DNA of 17,033 bases, taken from positions 3,934-20,966 of the forward strand of contig DFJW01000097.1 of assembly GCA_002373775.1 (NCBI GenBank), read 5' to 3'. This document shows positions 13,157 through 17,033 of this stretch, piece after piece; position 1 is the stretch's first letter; each line of letters opens with the position of its first letter. A model generated the notes under the pieces. That model made no database searches. It was not told the DNA's origin and saw only the letters and a list, made by a program, of their open reading frames with translations. A program made the position numbers and the translations under genes. The DNA is from Ruminococcus flavefaciens. GTDB lineage: Bacteria > Bacillota > Clostridia > Oscillospirales > Ruminococcaceae.

Positions 13157-13172
13157 GGCAGGTGTGCCGGAT
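13153..13172 (+). other. Perfect hairpin in the dnaN leader
   Basis: ATCCGGCA, GGTG loop, TGCCGGAT: an 8-bp stem with a 4-nt loop, ending 10 bp before the dnaN GGAGG. No T tract follows in either direction, so it is not an intrinsic terminator. It could be an mRNA 5' structure or a GC-rich border of the unwinding element. Confidence 0.75.
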
Positions 13173-13196
13173 GAAAGTTCACGGAGGTCCATTCAA

Positions 13197-14303
13197 ATGA
13201 AATTCACTTGCAATAAATCCGAACTCAGCGAAGCTATCAGCAACGTATCAAGAGCAGTATCCCAGAAATCAAATATAGCAGTCCTCGAAGGAATAAAAGT
13301 CAAAGTCGGAAGCGGTGAAGTAGAACTCACTGCCTATAATCTTGAAATGGGTATACGCACTTCCATTAAGGCTGAGACCGAAGGAGAAGGCGAATTCGTG
13401 GTAAGCGTCAGACTTTTCAGCGAGTTCACAAGAAGGATGTCCGGTGAAGAGATCAGATTCGACATCGACGAGAACCTTGTGGTCAACATCGCATCCGATG
13501 CTACCGAGTGCAGCTATCCGGCTGTTTCAGCGGATGATTATCCGGAACTCCCCAAGGTGGATTCCGAGAGAAGTTTCAGCATCAAGCAGACCACTCTGCG
13601 TTCTATGATAAATATGACAGGCTATGCAGCTTCCCTCAATGAGAGCAAACCCGTGCTCACCGGCGAGCTTTTCGACATAGAGGGCGGAGAATTCAACATG
13701 GTAGCTATCGACGGCTTCCGTCTTGCCATAAGGAACGAGAAGACCGACTGCACCGAGAATTATCACTTCGTAGTCCCCAAGAAGGCGCTGATGGAAGTTT
13801 CAACGCTCATAAAGGACGACGCCGAGGACAAGCAGTGCGTGATCTACACCAATGACAGACATATCATCTTCGAGCTGAACAATGTATTTGTGATCTCACG
13901 TCTGCTCGAAGGCAATTTCCATAACTACAAGCTCAGCATACCCAACGGATTCAAGACCGAGGTAATTATAAGCAAGAGAGAATTTGCCACATGCCTTGAG
14001 AGATGCGCTCTCCTTATCGACGACAAGAATAAGTCACCTATCCGCTGTGAAGTCGGCAACGGAGTGATGAAGATAAGCTGCAAGACCGGCATAGGCAAGA
14101 TAAATGACGCTATATCCGCCGATATCAACGGCGAGACCGTTACTATCGGATTCAATAACAAACTTGTGCTGGAGGCACTAAGAGCTGCCGACGGCGACAA
14201 GGTGAGAATACGTTTCAATGGTGCTATGAAGGTCATCGAGATACTCCCAATGACCGGAGAGAGTTTCATATTCCTCATCATGCCCATACAGCTGAAGAAC
14301 TGA
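13197..14303 (+). CDS. dnaN: DNA polymerase III beta subunit (sliding clamp)
   Basis: Ring-shaped processivity clamp that tethers polymerase III and many partners to DNA. The 368-aa length is normal for three repeated clamp folds. It begins MKFTCNKSELSEAISNVSRAVS, has the DGFRLAIRNEKT segment typical of the family, and ends in MPIQLKN, equivalent to the usual MPMR/MPIR-L tail. The start is the ATG at 13197 with GGAGG 9 bases upstream. An in-frame GTG at 13164 falls in the hairpin loop, lacks a ribosome site and adds non-conserved residues. The usual next gene yaaA is delayed by a repeat-rich spacer and an extra membrane protein gene. Confidence 0.97.
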   Translation: MKFTCNKSELSEAISNVSRAVSQKSNIAVLEGIKVKVGSGEVELTAYNLEMGIRTSIKAETEGEGEFVVSVRLFSEFTRRMSGEEIRFDIDENLVVNIASDATECSYPAVSADDYPELPKVDSERSFSIKQTTLRSMINMTGYAASLNESKPVLTGELFDIEGGEFNMVAIDGFRLAIRNEKTDCTENYHFVVPKKALMEVSTLIKDDAEDKQCVIYTNDRHIIFELNNVFVISRLLEGNFHNYKLSIPNGFKTEVIISKREFATCLERCALLIDDKNKSPIRCEVGNGVMKISCKTGIGKINDAISADINGETVTIGFNNKLVLEALRAADGDKVRIRFNGAMKVIEILPMTGESFIFLIMPIQLKN

Positions 14304-14317
14304 TATGAAACTGTAGG

Positions 14318-14477
14318 GGGCGGAAGTTCTTCTGCCTGAGGTTTACTGATGCGGAAGGGACGCAAAATGCGCTGCGCTGTTTGCTTACTTTTGTGATATG
14401 GGCGGGAGTTCTTCTGCCTGAGGGTTACTGATGCGGAAGGGACGCAAAAGGGCGCTGCGCTGTTTTGCTTACCTTTT
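14318..14477. repeat. Two imperfect tandem direct repeats, about 75-78 bp
   Basis: Copy 1 spans about 14318-14392 and copy 2 about 14400-14477. Both carry GTTCTTCTGCCTGAGG, TTACTGATGCGGAAGGGACG and a GCAAA...GCGCTGCGCTG...TTTGC inverted repeat, with small indels. There is no convincing open reading frame through the pair. It starts 15 bp past the dnaN stop. Confidence 0.85.
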
Positions 14478-14498
14478 AGGAGGGACGCTGTCCCTCCT
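14478..14498. repeat. Perfect hairpin, 9-bp stem
   Basis: AGGAGGGAC, GCT loop, GTCCCTCCT, directly adjoining the second direct repeat. There is no U tract after it. Confidence 0.8.
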
Positions 14499-14512
14499 CG
14501 GTCACCACCCTG

Positions 14513-14535
14513 CCAAAGGGTTGTGAACCCTTTGG
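14513..14535. repeat. Perfect hairpin, 10-bp stem
   Basis: CCAAAGGGTT, GTG loop, AACCCTTTGG, followed by AAACCC, a GC-rich GCGGCTCCGCC and a T-rich run (about 14559-14583). With that run the block may terminate dnaN transcripts, although the U tract does not directly follow the 10-bp stem. It resembles intergenic hairpin repeats I recall from Ruminococcus-like genomes (unverified). Confidence 0.75.
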
Positions 14536-14598
14536 AAACCCTGATTTGCGGCTCCGCCGTCTTTTGTATTTGTTTTATTTTTTGAAAAGGGTGATGCT

Positions 14599-15021
14599 AT
14601 GATCTACAGAAAGTTCGCTCATGCAAAGTCTGCAACTGTGCTCTCGGTCATTTCTGCCCTTTTATCGGCACTTCTCGCATTTTTCGCTGCAATTGCAATC
14701 GTAGCTGCCATTGCGCTGAAACTCATGCCGGAAAGCATCGGTCCTTTCGAACTCAGCATCAGACCGGACGGCAAATGGATAGCTGCCATTATTGCTATGG
14801 TCATAGGTGCAGCAGTCCTTGCACTGGTATCCTCAAAGGTGTCAAGGAAACTGGCAGAGGCAGTCATCAGAAGAAAGATAAAGAAGAGCGGGAGATTCGC
14901 ATACAGATACTGCAAGGAAAATCCACACGCATACAGATACGCAGCATCCCTCAACAGGGATTTTGCTTCAAGATACACGACCGACCAGTACGGTCAGCTC
15001 ACAGAGAGAAGGAAAAAATAG
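14599..15021 (+). CDS. Hypothetical small membrane protein, two helices and basic tail
   Basis: I do not recognise the family. The 140-aa product has a long hydrophobic segment at about 12-42 (Ala/Ile/Leu-rich), an extracytoplasmic-looking linker ([15 protein letters not shown]), and a second segment at about 60-78. A strongly basic C-terminal half (about 80-140) has many Arg, Lys and Tyr, and AYRY appears twice (101-104, 111-114). By the positive-inside rule both ends should be cytoplasmic. The ATG at 14599 has AAGGG 7 bases upstream. It ends 1 bp before yaaA, so it probably shares that operon. Its place between dnaN and yaaA is not part of the standard Bacillus gene order. It is likely a real gene given its start signal, coding-like composition and tight junction. 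Confidence 0.75.
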   Translation: MIYRKFAHAKSATVLSVISALLSALLAFFAAIAIVAAIALKLMPESIGPFELSIRPDGKWIAAIIAMVIGAAVLALVSSKVSRKLAEAVIRRKIKKSGRFAYRYCKENPHAYRYAASLNRDFASRYTTDQYGQLTERRKK

Positions 15022-15022
15022 T

Positions 15023-15232
15023 ATGGCGGAAAAGATCAAGATAACCACAGAGTTCATCAAGCTGGACGCTCTGCTGAAATTCGCGTCCCTCACAGGTTCA
15101 GGCGGTGAGGCAAAGCAGCTCATACAGGACGGCATGGTGCTGGTGAACGGCGAAGTCTGTACCATGAGAGGAAAGAAGATACGTCCCGGCGACACAGTGA
15201 AGCTGGGCGATAACGAGGTCACTGTAGAGTGA
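15023..15232 (+). CDS. yaaA: S4-domain RNA-binding protein YaaA
   Basis: Small S4-like RNA-binding protein of the YaaA/YbcJ type (69 aa), linked to ribosome maturation in Bacillus. The S4 core is visible: [21 protein letters not shown] is the binding helix pair. It is followed by the glycine turn [10 protein letters not shown] and the [11 protein letters not shown] strand typical of S4. The ATG at 15023 has an AGAAGGA ribosome site about 10 bases upstream. A longer in-frame reading from 14963 lies inside the preceding gene. Its stop overlaps the recF GTG start by 4 bp (GTGA), implying coupled translation with recF. Confidence 0.95.
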   Translation: MAEKIKITTEFIKLDALLKFASLTGSGGEAKQLIQDGMVLVNGEVCTMRGKKIRPGDTVKLGDNEVTVE

Positions 15233-16377
15233 AGATCTCCTACGCTGAGATAGACGGCTTCAAGAATCTCTCCGGCATCTCCTTTGAACCGGACAATGAT
15301 TATAACATCATCGTGGGACCGAATGCGCAGGGAAAGACAAATCTTCTCGAAGCCATGTGGATACTCTCGGGGTGCCGGAGTTTCCGCGGTTCAAAGGAAA
15401 AGGACTACATCGCCCTCGGCGGAAACAGGATGTCCTCGAAGATAAAGATGCGGGACAGAGTAAGGGAGCAGAAGATAGAATTCGAGATGCTCCGCGGCAC
15501 CAATCCGCAGAAGATAATACACCTCAACGGCGTTAAGCTCAAAGGCACAAGAGCGCTTTTCGATGTCTTCAAGTGCATCGCCTTCATACCGGATGACGTG
15601 GACATCATCAAAGGTTCGCCGGAAAAGAGGCGCAGTTTCATCGACATGGCTGCCTCACAGCTGAATCCGCTTTTCGTCGTGCATCTCAGCAAGCACAATG
15701 TCATCATGAACCAGCGCAACGTGCTGCTGAAAGAGATAATGCAGGGCAATGCGCCGGCATCGGTGCTGGAAGTCTGGGACAGACAGGAGGCGCATGAAGG
15801 CTCACTGATATCCTACATGAGAAATGACTATGTGGGAAAGATCAACGAGATATGCGGCAGGCTCTACAAGACCATTTCAGGCGGTTCCGAGGAACTGGAG
15901 ATAGAGTACCGTTCCAACGTCTTCAAGCCCGAGGATTTCAGCCGTCCCTGCAATGACACGGTGTACGAACAGTATTATCAGAAACTGCGTGACACCGAGG
16001 AATACGACATCCGCACAGGCTCTACTCATGCCGGCATAAACCGCGACGAGATAGTGATAAAGATAAACGGCGTCAGTGCGAAGGATTACGGTTCGCAGGG
16101 ACAGATAAAGAGCACGGCGCTGGTCATGAAACTGACACAGGCGGAGATATACAGGTCACGCTCAAAGGAATCGCCGGTGATCTTCCTTGACGACGTAATG
16201 GGCGAACTGGATGAGGCTCGTCAGAGATTCGTCTTCGATATCATCAAGGGGATGCAGGTCTTCCTCACCACACCAAACGAGAGCGCCATTCTCCCCGAGA
16301 TAGAGGGAAAGATACTGCGCATGAGCGGAGGAAGGATAGTCGATGAACAGGACTGTATACCTACACATAGGCAATGA
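15229..16377 (+). CDS. recF: DNA replication and repair protein RecF
   Basis: SMC-like ATPase that binds gapped DNA with RecO/RecR and loads RecA at stalled forks. The 382-aa product has Walker A GPNAQGKT (30-37), the ABC signature region YGSQGQIKS, and Walker [14 protein letters not shown]. The usual GPHRDD-like block before the signature appears as THAGINRDE, keeping Arg-Asp but not the GPH; I consider this lineage variation. The start is GTG at 15229, overlapping the yaaA stop by 4 bp, and [14 protein letters not shown] fits the family beginning. Its 3' end overlaps the following DUF370 gene by 35 bp. Confidence 0.96.
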   Translation: MKISYAEIDGFKNLSGISFEPDNDYNIIVGPNAQGKTNLLEAMWILSGCRSFRGSKEKDYIALGGNRMSSKIKMRDRVREQKIEFEMLRGTNPQKIIHLNGVKLKGTRALFDVFKCIAFIPDDVDIIKGSPEKRRSFIDMAASQLNPLFVVHLSKHNVIMNQRNVLLKEIMQGNAPASVLEVWDRQEAHEGSLISYMRNDYVGKINEICGRLYKTISGGSEELEIEYRSNVFKPEDFSRPCNDTVYEQYYQKLRDTEEYDIRTGSTHAGINRDEIVIKINGVSAKDYGSQGQIKSTALVMKLTQAEIYRSRSKESPVIFLDDVMGELDEARQRFVFDIIKGMQVFLTTPNESAILPEIEGKILRMSGGRIVDEQDCIPTHRQ

Positions 16378-16612
16378 TTTTTCCGTGGATGTCAGGGACA
16401 TCGTCGGGATATTCGATATAGAGAACACCACCGTCGGCAGCTGCACGAAATCGCTGCTGGACCGTTCCGAAAAGGAACACAGGTGCGTGTATACCACCTA
16501 CGACATGCCGAAGAGCTTCATAATCACCGTGAAGAACGGCTCGGAAAAAGTATTTATCTCCCAGCTTTCCGCCGCCACTCTCAGGAAAAGACTGGATAAC
16601 GGCGGATTCTGA
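16343..16612 (+). CDS. remB: RemB-like DUF370 protein (YaaB)
   Basis: Small (89 aa) DUF370 protein of the RemA/RemB family. RemA is a DNA-binding activator of matrix genes in Bacillus, and the role of its origin-linked relative YaaB/RemB is less clear. Visible hallmarks are [20 protein letters not shown] at the N-terminus, PKSFIITVKNG in the middle, and SQLSAATLRKR at the end. These match the B. subtilis YaaB pattern of DFxVxxRDIVGIFD, PKSIVVTV and PLSSSTLKKR. The ATG at 16343 lies inside the recF end (35-bp overlap, other frame) with GGAGGAAGGA upstream. It sits between recF and gyrB as in Bacillus. Confidence 0.92.
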   Translation: MNRTVYLHIGNDFSVDVRDIVGIFDIENTTVGSCTKSLLDRSEKEHRCVYTTYDMPKSFIITVKNGSEKVFISQLSAATLRKRLDNGGF

Positions 16613-16701
16613 ATCTTTCCGGGCAGGCATCGTATGAGTTAAACAGAGTATTACCCCGTAAACCGGGCAAATGACATATACAAAACCTTTGGAGGTAGAA
16701 A

Positions 16702-17033
16702 ATGAGTCAGCAGAATAATAACTATGACGAAAACGACATACAAGTCCTGGAAGGACTTGAAGCAGTGCGTAAGCGTCCCGGAATGTACATCGGTTCAACA
16801 GGTCCGGACGGTCTGCATCATCTTGTGTACGAAATAGTGGACAACTCCATAGACGAGGCTCTTGCCGGATACTGTACCGAGATAACAGTAGAGATACTTC
16901 CCGGCGATGTCATCCGCGTTTCGGATAACGGACGAGGCATCCCGGTAGGAATACATCCCAAGGAGAAGATATCGGCAGCAACAGTCGTTTATACCATACT
17001 CCACGCCGGCGGAAAGTTCGGCGGCGGCGGATA
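16702..17033 (+). CDS. gyrB: DNA gyrase subunit B, N-terminal part (truncated by window edge)
   Basis: ATPase subunit of DNA gyrase, which introduces negative supercoils. The first 110 residues show the GHKL ATP site. [20 protein letters not shown] is at about 19-38, [10 protein letters not shown] at 44-53 (catalytic Glu44, Mg-binding Asn48), and DNGRGIPV at 75-82. The ATP lid begins at [10 protein letters not shown] where the window ends. The ATG at 16702 has GGAGG 6 bases upstream. The 89-bp spacer after remB contains only a weak CCCG/CGGG hairpin and no convincing promoter. parE (topoisomerase IV) is similar, but the position after recF-remB makes gyrB much more likely. Confidence 0.95.
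   Translation, partial: MSQQNNNYDENDIQVLEGLEAVRKRPGMYIGSTGPDGLHHLVYEIVDNSIDEALAGYCTEITVEILPGDVIRVSDNGRGIPVGIHPKEKISAATVVYTILHAGGKFGGGG

Larger units (their letters stand above)
12705..13196. other. oriC: oriC right lobe (dnaA-dnaN intergenic)
   Basis: About 490 bp with no gene. It holds TTTTCAACA at 12759-12767 and, inverted, at 12732-12740. It also has TTTTCCACT (12747-12755), TTTCAACA (12860-12867), TCTTCCACA (12975-12983), TTTTCCACC (13089-13097), a CCACA...TGTGG palindrome (13030-13045) and a G-free TATCTT-rich tract (about 13119-13156). Boxes upstream and an A/T-rich tract at the dnaN end match the B. subtilis layout, in which the unwinding element is between dnaA and dnaN. No clear dnaN promoter was found. 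Confidence 0.8.

Noticed and set aside
12896..13174. 92-aa open frame in the dnaA-dnaN spacer
   Set aside because: No start signal. It crosses the DnaA-box-like repeats and the G-free tract, and its Phe/Tyr/Arg-rich composition is a by-product of those repeats.
13925..14365. 146-aa minus-strand open frame opposite the dnaN 3' end
   Set aside because: Shadow of dnaN extended by chance into the repeat spacer; no ribosome site.
14548..14583. GCGGCTCCGC plus T-rich run as a strong terminator
   Set aside because: The inverted repeat leaves only a 2-nt loop, and the T run is interrupted and offset, so it is mentioned with the repeat block and not called separately.
16613..16701. Possible gyrB promoter or terminator in the remB-gyrB spacer
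   Set aside because: Only a TATACA and a 4-bp CCCG/CGGG hairpin are visible, with no -35 at proper spacing and no T tract.

Overview
This window is the chromosomal replication origin region of a Gram-positive bacterium of the Bacillota, most likely a Clostridia member. A Ruminococcus/Oscillospiraceae-like relative is my best guess from protein flavour and moderate GC; no search was run. Gene order is the classic Bacillus/Clostridium origin block. Genes left of about 10.7 kb lie on the minus strand and genes right of about 11.3 kb on the plus strand, so transcription runs away from oriC on both sides.

Left arm, read outward from the origin: rpmH, rnpA, yidD, yidC, jag, mnmE, mnmG, rsmG, noc, parA, parB, serS (cut by the window edge). 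Signals divide it into units. A consensus promoter drives rpmH, and an intrinsic terminator or attenuator sits between rpmH and rnpA. rnpA-yidD-yidC-jag is tightly packed and ends in a terminator directly before the mnmE ribosome binding site. mnmE-mnmG-rsmG ends in a strong terminator. noc and parA each have their own TATAAT promoter. Four perfect parS centromere sites (TGTTTCACGTGAAACA) lie at 2478, 2515, 4551 and 6068. The two between noc and parA form, with the adjacent T tract, what looks like the noc terminator.

Origin: DnaA-box-like sequences cluster in two lobes, rpmH-dnaA (about 10.82-11.21 kb) and dnaA-dnaN (about 12.70-13.20 kb), which is the bipartite layout known from B. subtilis. 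The right lobe ends in a G-free TATCTT-rich tract (candidate unwinding element) followed by a perfect hairpin just upstream of dnaN.

Right arm: dnaA, dnaN, a 290-bp repeat- and hairpin-rich spacer, an unrecognised small two-helix membrane protein, yaaA (S4 domain), recF, remB-like (DUF370) and the start of gyrB. The membrane gene and the repeat spacer interrupt the otherwise standard dnaN-yaaA-recF-remB-gyrB order.

Together the genes cover replication initiation and elongation (dnaA, dnaN, recF, gyrB), origin segregation and nucleoid occlusion (parA, parB, noc, parS), membrane protein insertion (yidC, yidD, jag), and tRNA/rRNA maturation and modification (rnpA, mnmE, mnmG, rsmG). I found no defence system, transposase, CRISPR array or tRNA. 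The most unusual features are the parS pair acting as a putative terminator, the terminator abutting the mnmE start, the repeats after dnaN, and the orphan membrane protein.
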